Below the pieces are notes generated by a model. That model had not been told where the DNA came from and ran no database searches. It was given only the letters and a program-made list of their open reading frames with translations. A stretch of DNA of 62,187 bases, from contig NZ_SMMX01000017.1 in NCBI RefSeq assembly GCF_004345005.1, positions 1 to 62,187 on the forward strand, written 5' to 3'. The translations under genes and the position numbers were made by a program. Positions 25,627 through 34,631 of the stretch are shown in pieces; positions within the stretch are counted from its first letter, which is position 1; the number at the start of each line of letters is the position of its first letter. The DNA is from Extibacter muris (lineage in GTDB: Bacteria; Bacillota; Clostridia; Lachnospirales; Lachnospiraceae).

Positions 25627-27156
25627 CTATTTTCCGCCGAACGCCTTTCCCAGAATCGTCTCCTGGTCCGCGCTGCCGCTCAATATTTCATCCCGGGAGA
25701 CCTCTCCGTTGATCTTCCCTTCATGATAGACGAGAATACGGTCGCTCATGCCCATCACTTCCGGCAGCTCTGAGGATATCATGATGACAGCCATCCCTCT
25801 TGCCGCAAACTCGCACATCAGCGAATGGATCTCCGACTTGGCACCCACGTCAACCCCTCTTGTAGGCTCATCCAGAATCAGTACTTTCGGGTCGGCAAGC
25901 AGCCACTTGGCCAGCACGACCTTCTGCTGGTTCCCGCCGCTTAAGGAAAATGCATCATGTTCGATACTGGCCGATTTCAGCGTCAGCATCTTCCCCATCT
26001 CCAGGCATTCTTTCTCTTCCTGCTTCTTGTTGAGAATCGGAGCCCTCTGTTTCATCGGCAGCGTGGGCAGCGTCATATTTTCCCGTATCGACCGGTGGAG
26101 AGCCAGGCCATAGTTTTTTCTGTCTTCATTGACCATGCAGATTCCATGCCGGATGGCCTGGATTGGCTTCCTTATCTTGATTTCCCTGCCTTCCAGAAAG
26201 ATTCTTCCTCCCGTAACAGGGGCCATTCCGAATATGGCCCGCATCGTTTCGCTCCGTCCCGAGCCTACCAGGCCCGAGATGCCAAGTATCTCCCCTTTCC
26301 TCACCTCAAAGCTGATATCCTCGAACCCCTTGCCGGAAAGCTTCTCCACTTTAAACACCACGTCTCCGATATCACAGGCCGTCTTAGGAAATACATTTTC
26401 AACTTTCCGGCCGACCATCATGGAAATCAGCTCATCGCGGGTGACTCCTTCCATGGGCCGCTCTCCGATATATGTACCGTCCCTGAATACGGAAACATGG
26501 TCACTGATCCTGAATATCTCTTCCATCCTGTGGGATATATAGATAATTGCCACGCCCTTTTCCTTCAGCTCGCGTATCGTATTGAACAGATGCTCTGTCT
26601 CTTCGCTGTCCAGGGATGAGGTCGGCTCATCCATGATAATCAGCCTGGAATTGCAGGATACCGCCTTGATGATCTCTACCATCTGCATCTGTGCCAGCGT
26701 CAGCTCTTTCATCAAAGTCTTGGCGCCGTGTGGAAAGTTAAACTTCTTTAAGATGTCCTCCGCCCGCTCGTTCTGTGCCTTTTTATTCAGAAAGATACCT
26801 CTTGTGTCCTCCCTTTTGAGGAAAACGCTTTCTGCTATCGTCAGGTGGGGCTCCGGATTCAGTTCCTGATGTATCATAGATATCCCCGCATCCAGCGCCT
26901 CCACCGGCCCTCTGGCGGTATATGGCCTGCCTTCAAACCGTATCGTTCCCTCATCCTGCTGGTGAAGCCCGATAATGCACTTCATCAGGGTAGACTTGCC
27001 GGCACCGTTTTCTCCGAGAAGCGCATGTACCTCTCCAGGCCTCACAAACAGATCGACATCCTTAAGTGCCTGTGTGCCTCCGAACGCTTTGGAGATGCCG
27101 CGGCATTCCAATACATATGCTTCGTCTGCTCTCGCCTTCTCTTCCAAATATCTCAC
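25627..27156 (-). CDS. Sugar ABC transporter ATP-binding protein (CUT2 tandem type)
   Basis: A tandem ATPase of about 509 residues. The first Walker A, GENGAGKST, lies near residues 49-57, with LIIMDEPTSSLD as Walker B. The second half has the degenerate loop GLVGSGRSE, the signature LSGGNQQKVVLAKWL and VLILDEPTRGVDVG. Start choice is uncertain: the first codon given is a GTG with no good upstream site, but GAGGTG lies 6 bases before a TTG at 27147, which is the better supported start. A palindromic operator sits 100 bp upstream. It heads the ATPase-permease-binding protein operon. Confidence 0.9.
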   Translation of the reverse strand: MRYLEEKARADEAYVLECRGISKAFGGTQALKDVDLFVRPGEVHALLGENGAGKSTLMKCIIGLHQQDEGTIRFEGRPYTARGPVEALDAGISMIHQELNPEPHLTIAESVFLKREDTRGIFLNKKAQNERAEDILKKFNFPHGAKTLMKELTLAQMQMVEIIKAVSCNSRLIIMDEPTSSLDSEETEHLFNTIRELKEKGVAIIYISHRMEEIFRISDHVSVFRDGTYIGERPMEGVTRDELISMMVGRKVENVFPKTACDIGDVVFKVEKLSGKGFEDISFEVRKGEILGISGLVGSGRSETMRAIFGMAPVTGGRIFLEGREIKIRKPIQAIRHGICMVNEDRKNYGLALHRSIRENMTLPTLPMKQRAPILNKKQEEKECLEMGKMLTLKSASIEHDAFSLSGGNQQKVVLAKWLLADPKVLILDEPTRGVDVGAKSEIHSLMCEFAARGMAVIMISSELPEVMGMSDRILVYHEGKINGEVSRDEILSGSADQETILGKAFGGK

Positions 27157-27255
27157 CTCATTCTCGCCTTACGTACTTCCGTCTCTCCTGTACGGGAAGC
27201 TTCTTCGTCTCTGAAAAAATCATATCAATCCAAAACTTAAATGTCAATGTAAATA

Positions 27256-27270
27256 TGAAATATAATTTCA
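27256..27270. promoter_or_regulatory. RpiR-type operator upstream of the sugar ABC operon
   Basis: TGAAATATAATTTCA is a perfect inverted repeat with 6-bp arms and a 3-base centre. It lies in the AT-rich stretch 27172-27380 ahead of the ATPase gene, probably between or beside the promoter boxes. Related sites occur near 30616 and 30720, close to the aldolase and isomerase promoters, which suggests a shared regulator, presumably the RpiR protein encoded at 28724-29587. Confidence 0.6.
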
Positions 27271-27388
27271 CATAATTGCAATTTTTGTTAATTATCCCAC
27301 ATTTTAATGTTTGTTTTTAGTTATTAATTACAATTAGTATGTTGTTTATGAAATTATTTTTTACCACAAAGGTAAAAAAAAAGAACTA

Positions 27389-28705
27389 TCACATAAAACA
27401 TAGCTGCATTCCGGCTACGAAAGTATCTCCAAGCCCAATGGTATATCTCGGCTTCTCCATATACCGTGAAGGTACAAGCACAGCCTTGTGTTGCAGCTCC
27501 ATCTCATCCAGAGCCTGCGCGAACCTGGTTCCCGTGGGGCTCAATGGAAGCTTCAGGCTATCCCTGCAGTCATCCATGGTACCATAACGCCCGATGCGCG
27601 CCCGTGTCCCAGACATAAGGCTGCCAAGCGTAAGCCCCATCTCAACGTCCACCCCCTCCATCATCTCACCGTAATACAGCGCATAGTCCTTGCTGTGCAT
27701 CACGATTCCTTTCACCGGGTACAGTTCCAGCATATAATCAAGACCTTTTATTACGGATGTGATGTCATCCTTGTCTACCGGATGGGCCTTTTTTCCTGCC
27801 AGATCCACCAGCTCTTCCTCATTCATTCCCATGATATCCATATATCCGGCAAGCGTGTCATACAGCAGATCCCTGCATCCGGCACTGATAAAGTGGGCGC
27901 TTTCAAAATATATCTTAAGCTGTGGGTTCCTTGATCTTAATGTCCTGTAGTGCTTCGCCAGCTGTCCGATACGCTCCTTCAGGACTTCCGGCTCCACTAT
28001 GGCATTGAATCCCGAGATATCATAGGAGCACATCATCTGGGCATGTTCTTCCAGATATTCCAGAAAATCCTGTCTTACCGGCATGACCTTGTGCACCTTA
28101 TCATACCCCATGATCAGGCGGTTAGAAACCGGCACCTCGTATTCCCTGTCTCCACACCTGATCACATCCCCTTTGTTATATTGTATAATCAGGTGGACCA
28201 CTGGCTTCTCCCCGGTCACGCACTCCTTTATCGGAACACTTCTGTGTCCTTTCACAGACTCTATCCCTTTGTCATCCAGCCATGCAGCCACTTCCCGCGA
28301 CCGGTCCGTAATGTGGATCAGCACCGGCACCCCTAACGTTCCAAGCGCTGCGGCTCCCTGTGCACATGTTCCTCCCAGTCCGTAATATATGTCAAAATAG
28401 TCCTTCAGCCTCTCGATAACCCCGCCGGATGTTATCTCTACCTCTCCCCCGAGTCCGTTCACTGCATAGTAGCTCACGATCTTTGCAAAATCCTGCATGC
28501 TTCCAATGGCCTCTCCTTCCTCACAGCACGGTTCTTCCTCCAGATACCGTGCAAGCAGCCTGTTAAAGCTTTCCACGTCCCATTCTACTATGGCGTCCAG
28601 ATTGCTCGTATAGGCCAGCACCGGCCTTTTTCCGGTCGCACGGCACCGTTCGATGACATCCGGCACCGACTCAAGGTAGTTCCTGTATTTATCTATGTAA
28701 GCCAT
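27389..28705 (-). CDS. ADP-dependent phosphofructokinase/glucokinase family protein
   Basis: A 438-residue protein with the layout of the ADP_PFK_GK family. Near the N-terminus YTSNLDAIVEWDV matches the conserved N(V/L)DAI region. GLGGTCAQGAAALGTLG is a substrate-binding loop, YFESAHF and GMNEEEL match the conserved central helices, and the C-terminus has YTIGLGDTFVAGM with the catalytic GxGD motif. Family members use ADP to phosphorylate glucose or fructose 6-phosphate and were first known from archaea. It follows the RpiR gene by 18 bases and lies in the same operon as a class II aldolase, which favours a sugar-phosphate kinase giving a bisphosphate. Phosphoryl donor and substrate are inferred. 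Confidence 0.82.
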   Translation of the reverse strand: MAYIDKYRNYLESVPDVIERCRATGKRPVLAYTSNLDAIVEWDVESFNRLLARYLEEEPCCEEGEAIGSMQDFAKIVSYYAVNGLGGEVEITSGGVIERLKDYFDIYYGLGGTCAQGAAALGTLGVPVLIHITDRSREVAAWLDDKGIESVKGHRSVPIKECVTGEKPVVHLIIQYNKGDVIRCGDREYEVPVSNRLIMGYDKVHKVMPVRQDFLEYLEEHAQMMCSYDISGFNAIVEPEVLKERIGQLAKHYRTLRSRNPQLKIYFESAHFISAGCRDLLYDTLAGYMDIMGMNEEELVDLAGKKAHPVDKDDITSVIKGLDYMLELYPVKGIVMHSKDYALYYGEMMEGVDVEMGLTLGSLMSGTRARIGRYGTMDDCRDSLKLPLSPTGTRFAQALDEMELQHKAVLVPSRYMEKPRYTIGLGDTFVAGMQLCFM

Positions 28706-28723
28706 CTGTATCCTCCGCTTCTT

Positions 28724-29587
28724 TTACAGCTTATATTCACTCAGCAGCAATTCTACGTCGTCGCCGTAGCCTGCCTCTTTTTTATCGTCCTTAGCGTTTT
28801 GGGTCAAGGCATCAAAATGACGGTTGATATAGAGAAGCGCGTCGCTCACTGCCATCTCCAGAAGATGGGAATCCGGCTCCGTGTCAAGGGCCTGCTTTTT
28901 CTTATCCACAATCTGTATCACACAATCCGCGTACTCCGCCAGCTGCGTATCCTTCTCTCCTGTGATCACGATGCTGTGCATCTGCTTTTTCCTGGCCAGC
29001 TCCATAGCCTGTACGACCTGCTTGGAAGCGCCGGACCTGGAGATAGCGACAATCGTATCATCACTCGTTCCAAGGCTGACATGGTTCAGGAAATGTTCCG
29101 GAATCATAGAATACGAGCAGGGAATCCCGCACCGTTCCAGGCGGAACCCCAGGTCTGTCGCGATGGGGCTCGTATTTCCCGCGGCGACGACAAATACCAT
29201 CCGGCTCAAACGCAGCAGCCGTACTGCCTTAACCAGCAGCTCAAGATCGATAGCCTCCTCCAGTGCTGCTACCCTCGCGGCACTGGACTCAAAGATTCTT
29301 CTTGCAGAACTTAACATCTCATTCTCATCGTACGTGGGTCTTGCCTTCCCCAGATCATGGGACATCAGCAGCCGCATCTGGTAGTACCCCTGATAGCCCA
29401 CATGCTTGCACATGCGTACTACCGTAGCTTCGCTGCTTCCGCTCTTCCTGGCCAGTTCAGATATATTCATCATGATAGCCTGTTCCGGATTTGCCAGTAT
29501 GTATGCGGCAGCTTTCTTTTCTGCTGAAAATAATTTTTCATAATTGGCTTTGATATTTTCCAGTACAGAATTCCCACGTTTATCCAT
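28724..29587 (-). CDS. RpiR-family transcriptional regulator
   Basis: A 287-residue regulator. The HTH_6 domain occupies about residues 8-80 (YEKLFSAEKKAAAYILANPE and the recognition segment SGSSEATVVRMCKHVG), and the SIS domain runs from about 125 to 255 (VFVVAAGNTSPIATDLGF, TIVAISRSGASKQVVQAM). It lies between the aldolase and the ADP-dependent kinase genes, so it is part of the operon it probably controls. TGAAAT-type palindromes in the nearby promoters are its likely sites. The ligand is probably a sugar phosphate of the pathway. Confidence 0.92.
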   Translation of the reverse strand: MDKRGNSVLENIKANYEKLFSAEKKAAAYILANPEQAIMMNISELARKSGSSEATVVRMCKHVGYQGYYQMRLLMSHDLGKARPTYDENEMLSSARRIFESSAARVAALEEAIDLELLVKAVRLLRLSRMVFVVAAGNTSPIATDLGFRLERCGIPCSYSMIPEHFLNHVSLGTSDDTIVAISRSGASKQVVQAMELARKKQMHSIVITGEKDTQLAEYADCVIQIVDKKKQALDTEPDSHLLEMAVSDALLYINRHFDALTQNAKDDKKEAGYGDDVELLLSEYKL

Positions 29588-29642
29588 AATAAAACACCGT
29601 CCTACTTCCGAATCTATGATTCTTTTCTTTCATCATAAAGCA

Positions 29643-30518
29643 TTACAGCATTTCATTCAATGAGTAATATTTGACTTTATCGTCGTCGTTAAACAGCCTT
29701 ACTTTGTGCTCGATCACTTTATTCATGGCCGTGACGCTTGCCGGATAAAGTTCAAACGGCTCACGGATCTTCTGGTCTTTCAGCGTCTCTCTCAGTTCCT
29801 GGTAGAACGCATCCTTAATGTCGGAAGATATATTGATCTTATTAATCCCCCGCCGGACCGCCTCTGCAATCTCGGAGTCCTCGTTTCCCGAGCCTCCATG
29901 AAGCACAAGGGGTACCGTTACCCTGCTTTTTATATCGCTCAGCAGTTCCTGCCTGAGCTCCGGCTTCATCCCTGCAGGATATATCCCGTGGGCCGTTCCT
30001 ATGGCAACCGCAAGCGTGTCGCATCCCGTCTCTTCCACGAAGCGCACCGCATCCTCCGGCTTCGTATAGATGATATCCTCCGTGCCGCCTTCGGTATCCC
30101 CGTCCGTGGTGCCGATAGTCCCAAGCTCTCCTTCTACAGATATTCCAAGCGGATGCGCCAGGTCGCACACCTTCTTCGTAATGGCAACATTCTCTTCAAA
30201 CGGCAGAGAAGAGGCGTCTATCATTACAGAAGTAAAACCGGCCCTGACAGCCCTGACGATCGGTCCCCATCCGCTGTGGTCCAGATGGATGCAGACCGGA
30301 ACGGGCGAGCCGGCGGCCCTGTCGATACACATCTTCAGAAAGCTGTCCCCCTGGAAATCCAGCTCACTCGGATGGATGGCAAGGATGACAGGCGCCTTCA
30401 GCTCTTCGCACTTATCCATAACACCGTTCAATATCTGTCCCGTACCAATATTAAAAGCCGGCACGGCAAAGTTTTCTCTGTTAGCTACCACCAGCAGATC
30501 TTTCATGTTCAGCAACAT
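29643..30518 (-). CDS. Class II ketose-bisphosphate aldolase
   Basis: A 291-residue Zn-dependent aldolase of the fructose/tagatose-bisphosphate family. Visible motifs are VCIHLDHSGWG (catalytic Asp and zinc His), SVEGELGTIGT, GTAHGIYPAG (zinc His), LVLHGGSGNEDSEI (zinc His, phosphate loop) and KINISSDIKDAFY. It cleaves a ketose 1,6-bisphosphate to dihydroxyacetone phosphate and an aldehyde. The ATG at 30516-30518 has GGAGG 8 bases upstream. It is first in the operon with the RpiR regulator and the ADP-dependent kinase, which would make its substrate. Confidence 0.93.
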   Translation of the reverse strand: MLLNMKDLLVVANRENFAVPAFNIGTGQILNGVMDKCEELKAPVILAIHPSELDFQGDSFLKMCIDRAAGSPVPVCIHLDHSGWGPIVRAVRAGFTSVMIDASSLPFEENVAITKKVCDLAHPLGISVEGELGTIGTTDGDTEGGTEDIIYTKPEDAVRFVEETGCDTLAVAIGTAHGIYPAGMKPELRQELLSDIKSRVTVPLVLHGGSGNEDSEIAEAVRRGINKINISSDIKDAFYQELRETLKDQKIREPFELYPASVTAMNKVIEHKVRLFNDDDKVKYYSLNEML

Positions 30519-30578
30519 ATTACTTCCTCCTTGTGCGTACACCTTCTGTTTTGTGAAGGTTTTATTGTCTGTACGATT

Positions 30579-30607
30579 ATCTTATCTTACAGAAAAAACA
30601 TTGTCAA
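30579..30607 (-). promoter_or_regulatory. Promoter of the aldolase-rpiR-kinase operon
   Basis: TTGACA, 17 bases, TAAGAT on the minus strand. A TGAAATATTTTTTTA half-palindrome at 30616-30630 lies directly upstream of the -35 box. Confidence 0.6.
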
Positions 30608-30677
30608 CAATCACATGAAATATTTTTTTATGAATCAGTCAATTTGCCTATTATTTTGTATTTTAATTTTAAGTTTT

Positions 30678-30706
30678 TTGTGCTATTATAATTCAAAAGC
30701 TATATT
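30678..30706 (+). promoter_or_regulatory. Promoter of the PMI-like isomerase gene
   Basis: TTGTGC, 17 bases, TATATT on the plus strand. The inverted repeat at 30704-30725 covers the end of the -10 box and the start site. Confidence 0.5.
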
Positions 30707-30725
30707 TCATACTTTTATATGAAAT
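30704..30725. promoter_or_regulatory. Operator at the isomerase promoter
   Basis: ATTTCATA and TATGAAAT are exact inverted arms separated by CTTTTA. Overlapping it, TGAAATTTATTTTCT at 30720-30734 resembles the 27256 operator at 12 of 15 positions. Confidence 0.55.
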
Positions 30726-30789
30726 TTATTTTCTTTTACATCGGTACTAGATACCTATGCCAAATAAATATTTGAAGGAGGAGATCATT

Positions 30790-31986
30790 ATGAGCAATGT
30801 AAGAAAGGTATTGGAACAGGGGGAGGGCATCCTTCACCTGATGCCGTCCTGGGTACCACGCAATTTCAACGAACCGGGCAGGAGGCTCCGGCTGCACCCC
30901 GATGACTACTATGCCCTTGGCATGGACCGCGGCGGCATATGCGAACGATGGCTCGGCTCTCTGGCAAGGGCACTGAACGGCCCCAAGACCGGTGAAACGG
31001 AAGGGATGAGCTTTGTACTGGAGGATCCCGCCACAAGATCCGTCCGCCTTTTCAAAGACTATGTCGATGAACTCGGGAGCGACCTGATTGGTGACGCCCT
31101 TATGACCATGTATGGTACGTGGCCGACATTTGCCAAGCTCTATGACTATGACAAGCCGCTGTTCCACCATCTGCATCTGACAGAGGAAAAAGCCGCCAGG
31201 ATAGGCATGCACGGCAAGCCTGAGGCTTATTATTTCCCGCCCCAGTATAACTGCAGCTATCTCGGACGTTTTCCTCTTACGTATTTCGGCTTTGACCCCT
31301 CCACCACAAAGGAGGAGGTCATGGAATGTCTGGTAAATTTTGACACAAAAGACAACAGGATTACAGAGCTTTCCCGCGCTTACCGCATCCAGCTCGGGAC
31401 CGGGTGGTATACGCCTGCAGGCGTAATCCACGCTCCCGCATCCGTCGTTACTTTTGAACCGCAGTGGAACAGTGACGTGAATACGATCATGGAAAATGTT
31501 ACGATGGGAGAAGTCAACCCTCATCATCTCCTGACAGACTGTGCACCGGAAGAGGAAAAAGATGACCTGGATGCTATTTTCAATCAGATCGACTGGGAAG
31601 AAAGCACAAGGCCCGACTATAAAGAGACGTATTTCCGGGCACCAAGGTTAAAATCCGAAACGCCTGCGGCGTCAGAGAGATGGATCGCCTACGCCAACGA
31701 CTGGGTCGCCGCCAAAGAAGTGACCGTCCTGCCGGGGCAGAGTTATACCCTGACCGACCAGGCATGCTACTGCGCTGTCATCGTCCAGGGCCATGGGTCG
31801 TTCGGCGTGTTCGAGTGCGAGGCTCCGGAACTTATCCGCTACGGAGATGTCACAGGAGATGAATACTTCATATCTGAGGCTGCCGCAAAGAAGGGCGTCG
31901 ATATCGTAAATGCAAGCTCATACCAGCCGCTCGTGATACTGCAGAACTTTGCCAATAACAATCCTGAAGTACCGGCAGCCGTTTAG
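30790..31986 (+). CDS. Mannose-6-phosphate-isomerase-like cupin protein
   Basis: A 398-residue protein with a PMI-like cupin organisation. HHLHLTEEKAARIGMHGKPE (about residues 126-145) carries candidate metal ligands His and Glu, and GTGWYTPAGVIHAPASVVTF (about 207-226) holds the second metal-binding His. A C-terminal cupin-like domain follows (TDQACYCAVIVQGHGSFG). It would isomerise a sugar or sugar phosphate. AAGGAGG precedes the ATG at 30790 by 8 bases. It is divergent from the aldolase operon and shares operators, so it likely feeds the kinase-aldolase route. Specificity is unknown. Confidence 0.75.
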   Translation: MSNVRKVLEQGEGILHLMPSWVPRNFNEPGRRLRLHPDDYYALGMDRGGICERWLGSLARALNGPKTGETEGMSFVLEDPATRSVRLFKDYVDELGSDLIGDALMTMYGTWPTFAKLYDYDKPLFHHLHLTEEKAARIGMHGKPEAYYFPPQYNCSYLGRFPLTYFGFDPSTTKEEVMECLVNFDTKDNRITELSRAYRIQLGTGWYTPAGVIHAPASVVTFEPQWNSDVNTIMENVTMGEVNPHHLLTDCAPEEEKDDLDAIFNQIDWEESTRPDYKETYFRAPRLKSETPAASERWIAYANDWVAAKEVTVLPGQSYTLTDQACYCAVIVQGHGSFGVFECEAPELIRYGDVTGDEYFISEAAAKKGVDIVNASSYQPLVILQNFANNNPEVPAAV

Positions 31987-32015
31987 CCGTTCCGTAATGC
32001 AGCCTCCGGGAAGGC

Positions 32016-32028
32016 GGGGGGGGGGGGG
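32016..32028. repeat. Run of 13 guanines
   Basis: An uninterrupted G13 tract 30 bases after the stop of the PMI-like gene, between convergent genes. Flanking GCAGC and GCTGC can pair around it. Such tracts slip during replication and are prone to sequencing error. Confidence 0.9.
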
Positions 32029-32054
32029 CCGTGCTGCGATATCGGCACATAATT

Positions 32055-33200
32055 CTAACGTTCATATGTGCCCTTCCTTTTCAGAACCCCGCCTTCCATC
32101 ATGACCGCGCCTCGCGCTATCACCGTGTGAAGATCCAGCTGTTCTGTGAAAAGCAGCATATCCGCATCCGCCCCTTCTTTTATGCAGCCTTTCTCCGGGT
32201 ACAGGTCGAGCGCTTCAGCCACATGGGAGGTCACATATCCGAGGGCATCTTCGAGGTTCATCCCCAGGTCCTTGACCATAAGCTGCAGCTCCCTGTACAG
32301 GCTGTCCACCCCGGAGACGCCGATATCCAGAAGGGTCCCGTCCTCATCGTAGCTTGACCAGCTGCCGTGACCGTCAGAGCTGATAGTTATATGTGCAAGC
32401 GGAAGCCCTCTTCTCGCCGCCTCTGCGATACATTGCCCCGGTGAAGGCTGTCCCTTCATACCGCATGTATAGTCTACATAGCCGCCTTTTTCAAGGAACC
32501 CGTATCCGGCTTCAAGAAGCGCTTTGTTGCGGTTCACATGGGTCGGACGAAAGATACGGATAGGAAGCGTGCTATATTCAAGGGCTTCATAGACCGGTTC
32601 CAGCCCTTCCGGCGCATCACCCATATGCAGTACGACCACTCCCGGTTTCCCACTCAGCATGCCGGCCACTCTGACCCGGCTCGAAATCTGCATCAGCTGT
32701 TCCGGGGTCACGTTCGGCGCCCGGTGGTCGGACAGCGCAAGCTTCATTCCAAGCACCTCTTTGACGAACATGATATCTCTGTCAGGCTCGCCGGTTATGG
32801 ATGGCCCCGGATATCCGTACGCGCCGGTGAGCATATATGCGGTAACCCCTTCCTCATTCAGCGCTGCCGTCTTTGCATATAGGTTCTCCACGCTTCTCGT
32901 TATGCCATCGGTACCGAGAAGGCCGACTGCCGTGGTAATCCCTCCCTTTATCATCTCAGACAGGTCAAGTTCCGGGGTGCGGGTATGGAAGCTGCCTTCT
33001 CCGCCTCCCCCGGTCACATGTATATGCTGGTCGATCATCCCCGGGGCGAGGAGAAGCCCTTCTCCATCCATCACCCGGCAGTTTCCAGGCAGCCCTTCTA
33101 TTTTGTCTTCTATCAGCTCTATCTTTTCATTACATATAAGAATATCTTTTTTTCCAATACTGGCCGGCGCATAGACTTCGGCATTTTTTATTAACAGCAT
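32055..33200 (-). CDS. iadA: Isoaspartyl dipeptidase (beta-aspartyl peptidase)
   Basis: A 381-residue amidohydrolase-superfamily metallopeptidase. PGMIDQHIHVTGGGGEGSFH carries the binuclear metal HxH motif and the glycine-rich loop typical of IadA; FRPTHVNRN and ISSDGHGSWSSYDE (metal-binding Asp near residue 280) follow. It hydrolyses isoaspartyl dipeptides from damaged proteins. I chose the ATG at 33198-33200 because TTGGAG lies 8-9 bases upstream and the family starts LLIKNAEVYAP; longer frames exist but are unlikely. Length is close to the 390 residues of the E. coli enzyme. It stands alone and is convergent with the PMI-like gene. Confidence 0.9.
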   Translation of the reverse strand: MLLIKNAEVYAPASIGKKDILICNEKIELIEDKIEGLPGNCRVMDGEGLLLAPGMIDQHIHVTGGGGEGSFHTRTPELDLSEMIKGGITTAVGLLGTDGITRSVENLYAKTAALNEEGVTAYMLTGAYGYPGPSITGEPDRDIMFVKEVLGMKLALSDHRAPNVTPEQLMQISSRVRVAGMLSGKPGVVVLHMGDAPEGLEPVYEALEYSTLPIRIFRPTHVNRNKALLEAGYGFLEKGGYVDYTCGMKGQPSPGQCIAEAARRGLPLAHITISSDGHGSWSSYDEDGTLLDIGVSGVDSLYRELQLMVKDLGMNLEDALGYVTSHVAEALDLYPEKGCIKEGADADMLLFTEQLDLHTVIARGAVMMEGGVLKRKGTYER

Positions 33201-33298
33201 GTCGCATACTCCAATCTCCCGGAAGGGTACTTTCTCAAATCCATATTGCATGATTTCCCCGCATTTGTCAATTCGATACACTGTTAATCTTTATTTTT

Positions 33299-33937
33299 TT
33301 ACAGCCGCTCCACACTTGTCCTCTTTACCGGAAACTGAATCTCCGACAGCCATTCCTCTTCCGATTCCTTGTTCCATACGCCGTCGATATACGATTCCCT
33401 CGGATTTCCACATATCTCATACCCATTGTTCTCCACGAATCGGAGCACCTGTGCATAAGCCTCCGGGAATCCTTCATAAGAGCCTTTGTGGAGGATGCAT
33501 GCGGCGGTCTCTACCGCCGGCATCACCTTGAACTTTACCGTCTCAGAATCCTGCCTTTTCTCAGTGACGGCCTGGCAGATTTCGACTTTGATGTCCTCTT
33601 CCCTGTACCCGCCGTCATGGTATATCGTAAAACAATATTCCGGCTCGGCACAGATGCATCCGAGACGTTCCATCTCCTGTCCCATGGGAGGCATGACATC
33701 AAACAGATCCTCATAGCCATGGAGTGTTGTCTTTACGGAGGCTATGATTACCTCCGGCAGCTGCCCTGCCGTGTAATAGCGGTATCCCGAATCAGCATCT
33801 ACATAGACAGGCTTGAGCAGGCCTTGTTCGTCATAATATCTCAATGCTTTTATCGTCACATGGTTCATGGCTGCGAACATTCCAATCTTGTATAGCTTAT
33901 CTCCCGGCTTATTTTCACAGTAATGTTCCTTTTTCAT
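33299..33937 (-). pseudogene. MerR-GyrI-type regulator with an internal deletion
   Basis: The frame of 212 residues is open but shortened. Residues 14-60 form the MerR winged helix (YKIGMFAAMNHVTIKALRYY, then GLLKPVYVDADSGYRYYTA). At AGQLPEVIIASVKTT the chain jumps straight into the GyrI-like effector-binding domain (EMERLGCICAEPEYCFTIYH and GSYEGFPEAY). The linker helices, about 60-70 residues in relatives that form the dimerisation coiled coil, are missing. The deletion is in frame. A protein could be made, but it could hardly dimerise as MerR proteins do. Next to it lies a broken ABC-2 exporter, its probable target. Confidence 0.7.
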
Positions 33938-33970
33938 ATCACGCCTCCCAATTCATTATTATACTCCAGA

Positions 33971-34631
33971 TCATTCCCATCGGAACGTACATTTTGTAAT
34001 ACAGCAGCAGATAATAGTAATGGCCGCAAGCAGCGCCACGATTCCGGCAGTATCTTCCAACGGCCCGCCCATGGATATCTCTTTCATCAGCTTGATCCCC
34101 TGCGTCAGAGGAAGCATGGATGCCGCTTTCTGGAGCTTTTCCGGAAACAGCTCAAAACAGTCCTGCTATGAGCATGCCGATGCTGTACATGGCCGCCATG
34201 ACGAGCAGATATGCACCTGCAAACAGCAATAGCTTTCCCTCCATCCTATATCCAAACACGGCTACAGAAATGACCGATACTGCCGCACAAGAAATGAGCG
34301 CGGTCACCGTCCCACAGGCGACTACAGCCGCCAGCAGCGCCATCGGGCTGCACGGAGTGACAAAAAAGTGCTTCAGAATCTTTTTATCCCGGTAATCCGC
34401 TATGCTTAGGGGGATTCCCATAAAAGCGCTTGCACAGATTCCTACTGCCGTCAATGAAGCAAATGCACTTTGGAGAAATGTATAGTTCCCCCCGCCCGCT
34501 GCCTTCCCCCCTGCGATAACTGCTATGAGAACGAGAATGCCGGCAGGCATGGCGACCCCGAATATCAGGCCGTCCGGGCAGCGGAATCCCAGTTTCTGTT
34601 CTATCTTATACAATGTCCAAAAACGTCTCAT
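33971..34631 (-). pseudogene. ABC-2 type permease, disrupted by a deletion
   Basis: The first frame encodes 159 residues from MRRFWTLYKIEQKLGFRCPD through four or five membrane segments and stops after MYSIGMLIAGLF. The rest of the protein continues in another frame as FELFPEKLQKAASMLPLTQG and GPLEDTAGIVALLAAITII up to a stop at 33971. The segment that normally joins them (a membrane helix of roughly 35-40 residues) is missing. A deletion that also shifted the frame explains this. The stop of the ATPase gene overlaps its start, so the pair was a drug or lipid exporter. Confidence 0.8.

Noticed and set aside
27344-27375. A TTTTTTACC/GGTAAAAAA stem after the ADP-dependent kinase gene
   Set aside because: The stem is only A-T pairs apart from three, and the T-run does not follow it in the direction of the kinase gene. 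I do not list it as a terminator.
30736-31527. A 263-codon minus-strand frame across the PMI-like gene
   Set aside because: The plus-strand gene has a ribosome binding site, promoter and cupin motifs; the minus-strand frame has none.
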